Assembly: GCF_000016665.1 (NCBI RefSeq)
Contig: NC_009523.1
Span: 620,001 to 684,000 of the forward strand
DNA length: 64,000 nt
Direction: 5' to 3'
Origin: Roseiflexus sp. RS-1
Lineage (GTDB): Bacteria > Chloroflexota > Chloroflexia > Chloroflexales > Roseiflexaceae
Below the pieces are notes generated by a model. It saw nothing but the letters and a program-made list of their open reading frames with translations. It did no database searches and was not told the DNA's origin. Every line of letters begins with the position of its first letter. The stretch's first letter is position 1. Shown piece after piece: positions 10,922 through 19,361 of the stretch. A program made the translations under genes and the position numbers.

Positions 10922-12028
10922 TCAGTCTCCTGCGTTCTGATCTTCGTTCGAGGAGGGTTCATCTGCGGGAGGCGGTATGTCTGCGGAAGGTGGCGCGTTG
11001 TCGGAGGGTGGCGCGCTGTTGGGGGGCGGTGCGGGGGCTTCGGGTGGCGATTCAACCGGCTTTTCCAGCGGATCGCGTCCCATCCAGAGGAATGTCACTT
11101 CGACCACGGCGCGGTCGCCTTTGATGCCAAAATCGTCCCACCAGATGCCGTCGGCAATGTCGATGGCAGTGGGAAAACGCACCCGACCATGCTGCGCACG
11201 ACCGTTATTGTGCCCATCGAAGAAGGCGGCATGATCCTGGGGCCACCCCTGGCGCAGATCGCTGAAGAAACGTTTGTCCTGCGGGTCCCAGTAGTTATCG
11301 CGCGTGTTCCACGGACCAACGTCATACACCGGCGCGACGACGCTGCGCCCCTGGTAGGTGATCCGCACCTTGTATTCATCGCCGCCGCGACTGGAGAGGA
11401 CACAGACGCATGGGAGCGCAACGAAGCGGTCGCGCTTGCCGATCCGATGCCCGTTAGCGGTGCGTCTGCCCACCAGCCCCAGGCGTGTGGCGTGGACGGT
11501 GAAGGTGGGCGCGATTGGCGGTTGCTCTTGCTCGAATGCGCTGAATGACGGTGTCGCGCGCTCCGGGATCAGGTGCAGGGTACGGATCGTTGGCGATGAT
11601 CCGATTGCCCGCATACGAATGCGGTACTGTGCAAAGCGTGCCGGGTGATCGAAGTGCGTGCGCGTCTGTGGCGCCAGATCGACGACCCACGGCGTCCAGT
11701 TGACGCCATCGACGCTGGCACGCACGTCAACCGCCACCTGAGCGCCACGGGGAAGCAGTGCCGTGTACTCGATGTGCAGGGTGTCGAACTCAACCGCGTA
11801 GGCAATGGTCTCACTGACGAAAACACCAAGACGACCGACGCCGCCAAATGCGGCTGGCGCCGGAAATGCGTCCCGCGCGAGCGTCATGCTGCCATCGGGT
11901 GCAACAACGATGCCATCGGCGACGCCAGCAGGTTGCGATGCGGCATGGACCGGCAGCGCCAGAAGGCACACGATGAGTAATGCAAATGCGACGGCACCCC
12001 TGCGCAGGCGCGGAACGACACGGTACAT
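10922..12028 (-). CDS. Secreted protein with double-psi-barrel-like (RlpA/expansin-type) region
   Basis: The 368-residue product has a signal peptide (hydrophobic AVAFALLIVCLLALPVHA, residues 12-29). Residues 55-150 look like a beta-sandwich (VRASVDGVNWTPW). Residues about 180-300 contain RLGLVGRRTANGHRI, YKVRITYQGRSVVAPVYDVGP and a Trp/Asp-rich segment, reminiscent of the double-psi beta-barrel of RlpA-like and expansin-like proteins; I infer cell-wall or glycan contact. The last 50 residues are Pro/Glu/Ala-rich. The conserved catalytic Asp of lytic RlpA was not confirmed. The gene stands alone, with the repeat island downstream. Confidence 0.7.
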   Translation of the reverse strand: MYRVVPRLRRGAVAFALLIVCLLALPVHAASQPAGVADGIVVAPDGSMTLARDAFPAPAAFGGVGRLGVFVSETIAYAVEFDTLHIEYTALLPRGAQVAVDVRASVDGVNWTPWVVDLAPQTRTHFDHPARFAQYRIRMRAIGSSPTIRTLHLIPERATPSFSAFEQEQPPIAPTFTVHATRLGLVGRRTANGHRIGKRDRFVALPCVCVLSSRGGDEYKVRITYQGRSVVAPVYDVGPWNTRDNYWDPQDKRFFSDLRQGWPQDHAAFFDGHNNGRAQHGRVRFPTAIDIADGIWWDDFGIKGDRAVVEVTFLWMGRDPLEKPVESPPEAPAPPPNSAPPSDNAPPSADIPPPADEPSSNEDQNAGD

Positions 12029-12110
12029 GAAGCCTCGTGGCTTTCCTCTTTCTCAACCGGACAGGGGCGGATTATACCATACTTCCGAAAACGGCTTGCC
12101 GCTACACGCA

Positions 12111-12869
12111 TCACCGTGCCAGCCATCCACCATCAACGACAAGCACATGACCATGCACATAGTCGCTGGCGGACGACGCCAGAAAAATCGCAGCGCCTGC
12201 CAGGTCTTCGGGGACGCCCCAGCGTCCGGCTGGAATGCGTTCGAGGATCTGCCGGGAGCGCTCTGGATCGTCGCGCAGCGCCTGGGTATTGTCGGTAACC
12301 ATATAGCCGGGCGCAATTGCATTGACATTCACACCCAACCGCGCCCATTCGTTGGCAAGCGCCTTCGTCAGACCGGCGACCGCATGTTTGGCAGCGGCGT
12401 ATGCAGGTACGCGCAAACCGCCCTGAAAGGCAAGCACAGAAGCCACATTGATGATCTTGCCGCGTCCCTGTGCGATCATCAGGCGTCCGGCGGATTGACA
12501 GAGCGCCCAGACCGCATCGAGGTTCACATCGAGCACAGCCCGCCAGTCGCTCCAGCCGTACTCGGTCGCCGGTGCGCGCCGGATGATTCCGGCATTGTTC
12601 ACCAGAATATCGAGCCGACCGAGTTGAGCGACAGTATCGTTGATAAGCCCTTCAATCGGCGCGGTAGTGCTCAGATCGGCGGTCAACGCAATTCCGCGCC
12701 GTCCTGCGGCGACAATGGCGGAAAGGGTGGCAGCGGCATCGCCAGAGCGGGAGACAACTGCCACATCCGCTCCGGCGTGCGCCAGCGCCAGGGCGATCCC
12801 CTGTCCCAACCCCTTGTCGCCGCCGGTGACCAGCGCAACCCGTCCATCGAGGCGAAAGAGTTCCAGCAT
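12111..12869 (-). CDS. Short-chain dehydrogenase, 2-deoxy-D-gluconate 3-dehydrogenase (KduD)-like
   Basis: The 252-residue product is a classical SDR: cofactor loop GGDKGLGQG, NNAG, catalytic Ser in NVASVLAF, and YAAAK, followed by a typical C-terminus ending DGGWLAR. Overall it resembles KduD-type sugar acid dehydrogenases. I start it at 12869, where GAGGT lies upstream and overlaps the stop region of the IolB-like gene eight bases away. The partnership with an IolB/KduI-family isomerase suggests sugar acid or inositol breakdown. The exact substrate cannot be read from sequence. Confidence 0.85.
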   Translation of the reverse strand: MLELFRLDGRVALVTGGDKGLGQGIALALAHAGADVAVVSRSGDAAATLSAIVAAGRRGIALTADLSTTAPIEGLINDTVAQLGRLDILVNNAGIIRRAPATEYGWSDWRAVLDVNLDAVWALCQSAGRLMIAQGRGKIINVASVLAFQGGLRVPAYAAAKHAVAGLTKALANEWARLGVNVNAIAPGYMVTDNTQALRDDPERSRQILERIPAGRWGVPEDLAGAAIFLASSASDYVHGHVLVVDGGWLAR

Positions 12870-12877
12870 GGCAGACC

Positions 12878-13705
12878 TCACGATCGCTCCACCTGTTTGA
12901 TCAACGGCGCCGCTTTCTGCACCCACGCAAGCGCCGGATCGAACGCGACTGCCTGCGTGCGTCCTGTTCCGGCGAGGAACCAGAGGAAGTAGTTGGTGTA
13001 CCCTGGAGCGCTGCACGTCGTATGGTAGCCGTGGGGCGCCATAAAAATCGTCGAGTCGGTGATGGTATATGTCTGATCATAACCGCGTTCAGGGCTATAA
13101 TGCCGGCACAGTCCGAACCCTTCCGGCGGATTGACACGAAAGTAGTACATCTCCTCGTGACAGGCTTCGTGGGGAAGATTATCCACCTCGTGCCTGTGTG
13201 GCGGGTAGGTGCTCCAGTTTCCCGAAGGCACAAATGTTTCGCCGACCAGCAACTTCGCCGCTGGCAATTCGGGTTGACTGCTGGTTGTCAGGATGTTGTA
13301 CAGCGTGCGACTGAAGTTCGCGGCGCCAGCATCGACCCGCACCACCATATCGGGAGTGATGAGGTACGGTTCGGTACGCAGGTCTGAAGGCGCCAGACAG
13401 ATTCCGGCGTCCAGCGCGCTGTGCGCCGTGATGGTGTAGGAACTGCCTGCAGGCAGGTAGACCGCAAAGGGTTTGCCTGCGAAAGGATTGGGACGCTCAC
13501 CAATCCGGGCGAAGGTCTTTCCGGCGATCTGCACCGTGCAGCGCCCACCGAAAAGAACAAGCAGCGCCTCACGTTCACCGGTCGCTCCGTCGAACCTGGC
13601 GCCATCGGCAAGGATCAATCGGTTGAAATCGAGCAGCGTGCACGGATTGGTATCCAGGGTGTTGAGCCCGTGGGCGCTGCCGACGCGGGTAAAGCAGGGG
13701 ATCAT
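12878..13705 (-). CDS. iolB: 5-deoxy-glucuronate isomerase family protein (IolB-like)
   Basis: The 275-residue product belongs to the IolB/KduI cupin family. IolB converts 5-deoxy-glucuronate to 2-deoxy-5-keto-gluconate in inositol catabolism. The metal-site region is visible: WSTYPPHRHEVDNLP, then EEMYYFRVNPPEGFG and APHGYHTT. I start it at 13705, with GGAGGAG about eight bases upstream. No other iol gene is nearby; the next gene is an SDR eight bases downstream. A uronate role instead of inositol is possible. Confidence 0.85.
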   Translation of the reverse strand: MIPCFTRVGSAHGLNTLDTNPCTLLDFNRLILADGARFDGATGEREALLVLFGGRCTVQIAGKTFARIGERPNPFAGKPFAVYLPAGSSYTITAHSALDAGICLAPSDLRTEPYLITPDMVVRVDAGAANFSRTLYNILTTSSQPELPAAKLLVGETFVPSGNWSTYPPHRHEVDNLPHEACHEEMYYFRVNPPEGFGLCRHYSPERGYDQTYTITDSTIFMAPHGYHTTCSAPGYTNYFLWFLAGTGRTQAVAFDPALAWVQKAAPLIKQVERS

Positions 13706-13858
13706 ACGTGTGCTCCTCCGGTTTCGAGATGCGTCGCTGGTGTCAGGCAGTTCTGTTTGCGCGGAGAGACGATGCGCCTGCACACTATACCATAGCGTGC
13801 AGACCCCTTTTCAGTGACACCTGCGTGTCATATAGCCGTGCGGTATGCGAAGTGACTG

Positions 13859-15334
13859 TCAGTGCTCCCAAAACGGTCGCACCCATCCCCGTCGCACCAG
13901 TTCGGCGCGCAGATCGAGCATCGCAGTGTAGGTCGGCAGCACGTAGAGCGTCGCGCCGGGCGGCAGTCGGTTCAGCGCAGCATCAAGCGCATGCGACGGG
14001 TCGTCCGCGATGGTCATCCGCTCCGGCTCGACTCCGGCATATTTCAAGCGCACCGCCATATCTGCCGCGCGCGTCCCACTCACCGTCACGTGCGCCACGC
14101 ACCCCGTCAGACGCTCGAATTCCGCATCCCACAGCCATGAGACATCCGTGCCGTCGGCATGACGATCGTTGATCAGAATGAAGAGGTGCAGGTTATGGTT
14201 GGTGTTTGATGCGATGAGAGGGGAATCGTGATGTGAAGGAGCAGGAGAGACTTCCGGCGCGGTGGACGTGTGGAACTTCCGCGCTTCGGTCAGCATGCGA
14301 ACGGTTTCGGTTGCGCCGACCGGATTTTTGATCAGAGCGATGAGCAACGGTCGCCCACCGGCGTCGATCCGTTCAATGCGTCCGAATGCCGCATCGAAGC
14401 ATTCGAGCGACGTGCGGATACGCGCAGCAGCAACGCCGAGTTCCAGGCACGCCGCAGTTGCGGCGAGCGCATTGATGGCATTGTACAGTCCGGGGAGCGG
14501 CAAATGCACCTCCATCGCACCCCCCGGAAACGTCAGGCAGAGTGTTGCATGGTCAGCGCCGTGGAGATCCAGGCGTTCCAGCGCATACACAGGGATCGGG
14601 CGTGCAGCGCCGCATGCCTCGCACCGGTAATGCCCGACGTGGGCGTAGAAGAGCGCAGTATAGCGGTAGGGCGCACCGCAGCGACGGCAAAACCGGGCAT
14701 CGCCGATCTGCGCCGCTGATCCTGCCGCATGCCGGACATCGTTGAGACCGTAGTAGCGCACCTGCGCCGTCAACCCTTCACCCAGCGCCGCCACGGCGGG
14801 ATCATCGGCGTTGAGCAGAACCGTGGTGGTGGCGGGGAGACGTTCAAGCGCCGCCCGCCACCCTGCCGCAACCGTATCCACTTCGCCGTAGCGGTCGAGT
14901 TGATCGCGGAACAGATTATGCAGCACCACCAGGCGCGGATGGGTTTCGGCTGCCACATCGGGGAAAGCCGCCTCATCCGTCTCGAAGAGGGCAATCTGCG
15001 CCCTGAGGCGTCCGTCGGGCGATGCGCCTGCCAGCGCCGTTGTCGTGACGCCGCTCACCAGATTGGCGCCAGCGCGGTTGTGAAGCAGTGCGCGTCCATC
15101 TGCCGCCAGTGTCGCCGCAATCATGCGGGTGGTGGTGGTTTTGCCGTTGGTCCCGGAGAGCAGCGCCACTCCCTGGGGCAGCCGCGCCGTCAGTTTCCGC
15201 AGTGTGTGCGGATCGATCCGCCGGGCGACGAGACCCGGAAGCGTCGTGCCGCCGCCGCGCCGCAACATGCGACTGGCAATGCCGGCTGATTGACCGGCTG
15301 TGATTGCCAGGAAGAGTCGAACATCGAACATCAT
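13859..15334 (-). CDS. murT: Lipid II isoglutaminyl synthase subunit MurT (Mur ligase family)
   Basis: The 491-residue product shows the Mur ligase P-loop SGTNGKTTTT (about residues 59-68), a four-Cys zinc ribbon insert (CRRC and CEAC, residues about 213-241) and the MurT motif INDRHADGTDVSWLWD. In Gram-positive bacteria MurT activates Glu of lipid II and GatD supplies ammonia. No GatD gene lies on either side. A 25-residue Ser/His/Asn-rich insertion before LFILIND is unusual. The gene begins 12 bases after an XdhC-type gene, an odd operon partner. The muramyl ligase fold is certain; the MurT role is inferred. Confidence 0.85.
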   Translation of the reverse strand: MMFDVRLFLAITAGQSAGIASRMLRRGGGTTLPGLVARRIDPHTLRKLTARLPQGVALLSGTNGKTTTTRMIAATLAADGRALLHNRAGANLVSGVTTTALAGASPDGRLRAQIALFETDEAAFPDVAAETHPRLVVLHNLFRDQLDRYGEVDTVAAGWRAALERLPATTTVLLNADDPAVAALGEGLTAQVRYYGLNDVRHAAGSAAQIGDARFCRRCGAPYRYTALFYAHVGHYRCEACGAARPIPVYALERLDLHGADHATLCLTFPGGAMEVHLPLPGLYNAINALAATAACLELGVAAARIRTSLECFDAAFGRIERIDAGGRPLLIALIKNPVGATETVRMLTEARKFHTSTAPEVSPAPSHHDSPLIASNTNHNLHLFILINDRHADGTDVSWLWDAEFERLTGCVAHVTVSGTRAADMAVRLKYAGVEPERMTIADDPSHALDAALNRLPPGATLYVLPTYTAMLDLRAELVRRGWVRPFWEH

Positions 15335-15346
15335 AGGCGTGCCGGG

Positions 15347-16081
15347 TTACCTGCCGGTCAACCCGTGGCGTGCTGCAACAACTTCGGCGATGATACTCAC
15401 GGCGATCTCTTCCGGCGAGTCGGACCCGATCTTCAGCCCGATTGGCGCGTGCAGGCGCGCCAGCTGTTCTTCCGGCACGCCATCGGCGCGCAACCGTTCG
15501 AGACGTCTGGCGTGCGTTTTGGGACTCCCCAGCGCGCCGACGTAGCGCGCTGGCGAAGGCAGCGCAACCTTGAGCGCCGGGTCGTCGAGTTTCGGATCGT
15601 GGGTCAGCAGCACCACAAAACTGTTGCTCGTCAACCGTCCCGGCAACACTTCATCGGGCCAGGCGTGGATCAGTTCATCGGCGTGGGCGAAGCGTTCCGG
15701 GGTTGCAAAGGCGCCGCGCGCATCGATAACAACGGTGCGAAACCCAAGTGCTTTGGCGAAGGTGACGAGCGGGATGGCGATGTGCACTGCCCCGACGATA
15801 AACATGGTTGGGGGAGGAGGAAAGGTCTCGATAAAGACCTGCACTTCTCCTTCAGAGGTTGCATATGTGCGAATTCCGCTCTCGGCGCGCAACAGCATCG
15901 CCAGCGCATCGCGTTCGACCGCTTCATTGAGTGCAGGTTCGCCCAGCGTGCCGAGCAACGCTTCGTCGGGGCGCACCAGCGCTTTTGTTCCGATCTGCCC
16001 CGCTCCATCGACGATAGTTGCCACTGCGACCGGTTGCTCTGCATCGAGACAGGCCTTGAGTGTCTGATATAACGTAGCCAT
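15347..16081 (-). CDS. XdhC/CoxI-family molybdenum hydroxylase maturation protein
   Basis: The 244-residue product has an N-terminal XdhC/CoxI region (PVAVATIVDGAGQIG) and a C-terminal Rossmann domain (MFIVGAVHIAIPL, VIDARGAFATPERF, YVGALGSPKTHARR) as in XdhC. The family helps insert the sulfurated molybdenum cofactor into xanthine or CO dehydrogenase-type enzymes. The ATG at 16081 has GGGGA upstream; a GTG at 16093 is the alternative. No molybdenum hydroxylase is encoded in this window, so its client is elsewhere. It lies between a short XdhC N-domain protein and murT. Confidence 0.88.
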   Translation of the reverse strand: MATLYQTLKACLDAEQPVAVATIVDGAGQIGTKALVRPDEALLGTLGEPALNEAVERDALAMLLRAESGIRTYATSEGEVQVFIETFPPPPTMFIVGAVHIAIPLVTFAKALGFRTVVIDARGAFATPERFAHADELIHAWPDEVLPGRLTSNSFVVLLTHDPKLDDPALKVALPSPARYVGALGSPKTHARRLERLRADGVPEEQLARLHAPIGLKIGSDSPEEIAVSIIAEVVAARHGLTGR

Positions 16082-16252
16082 GATTTTCCCCACAGGAACG
16101 AAAAGGGTTTGTGTACTTCACAGGTGGTATGCCGTTGAAAAAGCGCGTGGATCACAGGAACGCTCGAAAAACAGAACACGCGCCCTGGCGTCGCACCATC
16201 GCTCTTGGACGCAGCAACAGCAGCAAAAGTTGCAGTGGCGTCAGGCGCCCGC

Positions 16253-16567
16253 TTACCACTCCAGCGGCTCAACGAACACGTCGATGATCCCGCCGCATGC
16301 CAGCCCGACATCCCATGCCTCATCGTCTGCAACGCCGAAGTGGAGCAATTGCGCCTTGCCGGTTCTGATCGCTTCCTGACAGGCGTCGAACACAGCGCCC
16401 TCGATACAGCCGCCGCTGACCGAGCCGACCATTGCACCGCTCGACGAAACCGCCATCTTTGCTCCAACACCACGTGGTGCAGAACCAAGCGTCTTCACCA
16501 CAGTGGCAATCGCCACGCGCTCGCCGCGCGCGCGCCATTGCTCAATTGCAGGAAGAACGTCTTTCAT
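16253..16567 (-). CDS. Stand-alone XdhC/CoxI N-terminal domain protein
   Basis: The 104-residue product is only the XdhC_CoxI N-terminal domain: ERVAIATVVKTLGSAPRG, VSSSGAMVGSVSGGCIEG and GLACGGIIDVFVEP are characteristic, including the conserved Cys residues. The second XdhC-type gene follows 171 bases downstream on the same strand and carries the Rossmann half. In other bacteria the two regions are often one protein, so this looks like a split pair acting together in molybdenum cofactor delivery. The gap between them (16082-16252) shows no gene. Confidence 0.88.
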   Translation of the reverse strand: MKDVLPAIEQWRARGERVAIATVVKTLGSAPRGVGAKMAVSSSGAMVGSVSGGCIEGAVFDACQEAIRTGKAQLLHFGVADDEAWDVGLACGGIIDVFVEPLEW

Positions 16568-16582
16568 ATGTGTGCCTCACCA

Positions 16583-18700
16583 TTATCGCAACGTCTCACC
16601 CAATGTTGTCGGTTCCAGACCGGCAGCACGCAGCCGATCAATAATACCGGGGAGTGCGCCAGCAGTCGCCGGACGCCCGTGGAGCAGGAGGATGCCGCCG
16701 GACGCCCATGCGGGATCGGCGACGGCACGGTCGAGCCATGCCGGTATGCCGCGATCATCTGCGCTCCAGTGGTACGGTATATACCCTTCTGCCGTGACTA
16801 CGACGACCGCCTGCGTGGTGTAATCTCCGTAAGGGAAGCGAAAGTACGGTCGCGTGCTGCGACCCGTGGTCTCCTGCACGATACGCTCAGTCTCGCGGAG
16901 TTCATTCGCCATACCGTCGAGACCGATCCGCGAGAAAAAGGGATGCGTCAACGAATGGTTGCCGATCTCGTGTCCATTGGCGACAATCGCGCGCGCAGCG
17001 TCGGGGAAACGTTTGACCCATCGACCGGTCACAAAGAACGTCCCTTTGACCCTGCGCTGCCGCAGCGCATCCAGGATAGCATACAACGTCGTATCATCGA
17101 TTTCGATGTCGAATGTGAGCGCCACCTTGCCGGATGCAGGATTGCCGCGGTGCACCGGTTCGGTCAAACCATAAGCCGGTTCTCCGGCGCGGAACAACGG
17201 TATCGCCAGCGCCCGTTCGGGGCGCAGCGGCGCTTCGATATCGATGGCGTTCAGGGTTGCGATGGATGCAGCATCACTGCCCAACCGCGCCGCAATGCCA
17301 TCGAGCGTTTCACCGGCAGCGACCTGGTGAACGGTATACCCGATCAGGGCAGGCAACGGGGAGGGAGCAGGGGTCGGCACAGCGGTCGGCGTCGCCGATG
17401 GCTCGATGAACGGCAGACTCAGCGGGAGAAGCACAGGATGTCGGGCGACTGGCGCTTCCTGAACGTGTGCTTTTGGCGGCGCAACCTGACCCGGATTCGG
17501 CTGGTTGAATGGTGAATATGCTGACGTACCAAAGAGTCGCCCGCCGAGGATCAGCGCAGCACACACAACTGCTGCCGCAATGAAGGGGAGTGGTCGGTTC
17601 ACCGAAGGCGGGCGCGCGGCGCGGCGCGGCAGCGGTTGGAACAGAACGCCGGTATCGGGTACAATCCGCAGAACTGGCGCGCCCCACATCGCTCCTGTAT
17701 GCGCCAGCGCCGCGCGCCCGATGGTCACCGCCAGATCGACCGACGCTCCCAGCGCCAGGTGGTGATAACAGATCGCCGCAAAACGTGCAGCAGCATCCGA
17801 TGGCAGCGGCATGCTGAACCCGATGGTCGCCGGCAGATGCGCATCGATCAGCAACGCCGCACATACGACAGGTGCAATGTTCAATGTGCTGCCATGTCCT
17901 TCTCCGCCGGTCAGCGTCACTAACCGCAGATCGGTGGCGTCCGCCAGCAGATCGATCAGATCACCGGCGTCGAACCGGTTGCCGATGTCCAGTTCCAGGC
18001 GCTGATCCGGCGTCAGCGTGGTGCGCGCAATAAGGTGAAGCACATGCGGCGCTTCGTCTGCCAGCGCCTGACTGAGGGTTGCCGGTGTGGCATCGGGCAG
18101 TATCCGTAGCGTAAGGACGCCAGTGCGGATGTGCGGCGCCAGCGCACGATTGAGGTCATCCAGATGGTGATGGTTGCCGGGTGATGCAACTGCCAGCACG
18201 CGCAGCGGTGGACGCAGCGGCAGGGACGGTGGCGGCGTGATGCGCCTCCCGACGCGCACCAGCGCATAGTCTGCGCGTAATGCCGGTTGCCAGACATTGA
18301 CGCTTCCCAGCGTGAGATACTCCCAGGGGAGCGCTGCGAGTTCCGGGGCATTGATCTGGAGACGCACCTGCACACGGGCGCCCTTTGCCACAGCAGTGTG
18401 CGCGGCTTCCAGGAGCAGCGCGCGGATCGGCGCGGTAAACAGCGCCCGTCCCAGCGCCAGACCGGTCTCCTGAACATCGTCGATATGCTGCGCACCGGCA
18501 TGCAACGCACGCCTTCCCAGATCGATCAGCGCTTCGGAGAGAAATAACGCTGACGCAACTTCACGCCCGTTCCCGCTGGCGCGAGTCGGACAATACCCCG
18601 ACTCGTCGCAGGGACCAATGGCAATATGAACGATGATAGGAGAGGCGGCGCTGTCCGCTGCTGCTGGCATGATCTTTCGCTGCAATGGTCTGCTGCTCAT
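16583..18700 (-). CDS. Membrane fusion: degenerate CHAT-like domain, LysM, polysaccharide deacetylase
   Basis: The 705-residue product has three parts. Residues 20-360 look like a CHAT (caspase-like) domain: ALPWEYLTLG, the strand PHVLHLIA, LRLVTLTGGEGHG and the closing MWGAPVLRIVPDTGVLF. The expected catalytic His of GHG and the Cys after the LVxL strand are absent, so it is probably not a protease. One membrane helix spans 371-390, then a Pro/Thr linker. A LysM repeat (455-500) and a NodB deacetylase domain (525-700) follow, with TFD at 529-531, HSLTH at 582-586, RFPYG, and LLLH at 671-674. The second Asp of TFDD is replaced by Ile. The likely topology puts the CHAT-like part in the cytoplasm and the glycan-active part outside. 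The start may instead be 18670. Confidence 0.85.
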   Translation of the reverse strand: MSSRPLQRKIMPAAADSAASPIIVHIAIGPCDESGYCPTRASGNGREVASALFLSEALIDLGRRALHAGAQHIDDVQETGLALGRALFTAPIRALLLEAAHTAVAKGARVQVRLQINAPELAALPWEYLTLGSVNVWQPALRADYALVRVGRRITPPPSLPLRPPLRVLAVASPGNHHHLDDLNRALAPHIRTGVLTLRILPDATPATLSQALADEAPHVLHLIARTTLTPDQRLELDIGNRFDAGDLIDLLADATDLRLVTLTGGEGHGSTLNIAPVVCAALLIDAHLPATIGFSMPLPSDAAARFAAICYHHLALGASVDLAVTIGRAALAHTGAMWGAPVLRIVPDTGVLFQPLPRRAARPPSVNRPLPFIAAAVVCAALILGGRLFGTSAYSPFNQPNPGQVAPPKAHVQEAPVARHPVLLPLSLPFIEPSATPTAVPTPAPSPLPALIGYTVHQVAAGETLDGIAARLGSDAASIATLNAIDIEAPLRPERALAIPLFRAGEPAYGLTEPVHRGNPASGKVALTFDIEIDDTTLYAILDALRQRRVKGTFFVTGRWVKRFPDAARAIVANGHEIGNHSLTHPFFSRIGLDGMANELRETERIVQETTGRSTRPYFRFPYGDYTTQAVVVVTAEGYIPYHWSADDRGIPAWLDRAVADPAWASGGILLLHGRPATAGALPGIIDRLRAAGLEPTTLGETLR

Positions 18701-18756
18701 GCAATATCATAGCATGAGTCTCCTGCAAAAGTACATTTCACCGAACGAGCAATCAA

Positions 18757-18779
18757 GGTACATTGTTTATCAATGTACC
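18757..18779. promoter_or_regulatory. Perfect inverted repeat upstream of the CHAT-LysM-NodB gene
   Basis: GGTACATTG and CAATGTACC form perfect 9-bp arms around TTTAT, 57 bases before the start of the fusion gene. There is no T-run on the minus side, so an operator for a dimeric regulator is more likely than a terminator. The protein that would bind is unknown. Confidence 0.5.
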
Positions 18780-19146
18780 AGCGCAACATGCGGTCATCGT
18801 CGGCAATGGCGCCATAGTCGCCGGATGGACGCCTGACGCTCTTGTTCGACCTGGCGGCATCAGCAACGTTTGCGATGGCCCTGACAACGACGTGCGCGGT
18901 CAATCCAGTTTGCGCGCTTGCGGAGCGGGACAACGCTGCGGGAACGAAGTCGGGTCGAATGGCGCCGATGGTCCCAGGCGCCTTTGCCGATACGGGCGCC
19001 GCCTGGATGCCTGGACGAACGGTTCACACACGGAAGCGGATGGAACGTCATCGCACCCGAGATCGCCATCGCCGTTCCTTTCATGCGTCACATTCGAGAA
19101 CGTTTCTGCTCAAATATCGCTCTGTGAGCAGAAAGGAGAAAGGAGG
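18780..19146. other. Intergenic stretch without a recognisable gene
   Basis: This is the main part of the 661-base gap between two minus-strand genes. Short open frames exist on both strands, but none has a ribosome binding site or a recognised family. A minus-strand stretch near 18860-18930 (HVVVRAIANVADAAR) vaguely recalls nucleoside phosphorylase/nucleosidase sequences and could be a decayed remnant. I do not claim it as a gene. Confidence 0.4.
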
Positions 19147-19225
19147 AGCGCATTCCGCTGTCAGCTTTCGCCGACAAAGGAATGCGCTGATTTTATGAAC
19201 GCACCCAATGCAGCGGGGTGCGTTC
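19147..19225. terminator. Two adjacent perfect hairpins
   Basis: The first hairpin has arms AGCGCATTCC (19147-19156) and GGAATGCGCT (19179-19188) and is followed on the plus strand by GATTTTAT. The second has arms GAACGCACCC (19197-19206) and GGGTGCGTTC (19216-19225). They lie 137 bases downstream of the minus-strand lipoprotein gene. A double terminator is the simplest reading; a small structured RNA is possible. Confidence 0.55.
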
Positions 19226-19361
19226 ACCGGTAGGAGCAAGGCTCATCACGCAGAGAACGCGGGGCGCTCCACGCAGGCGCACCCGCCCAATGCGGTCATG
19301 CCGGGCGGAACCATCGGAACCGAAACCAACGCAAGCCGGCTTGTCTTTGTGGCTTGTCCCT

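Noticed and set aside
18842-19198. A gene in the 18.7-19.4 kb gap
   Set aside because: No ribosome binding site, no family match and low-quality residue content; a weak nucleosidase-like string on the other strand is too short to claim.
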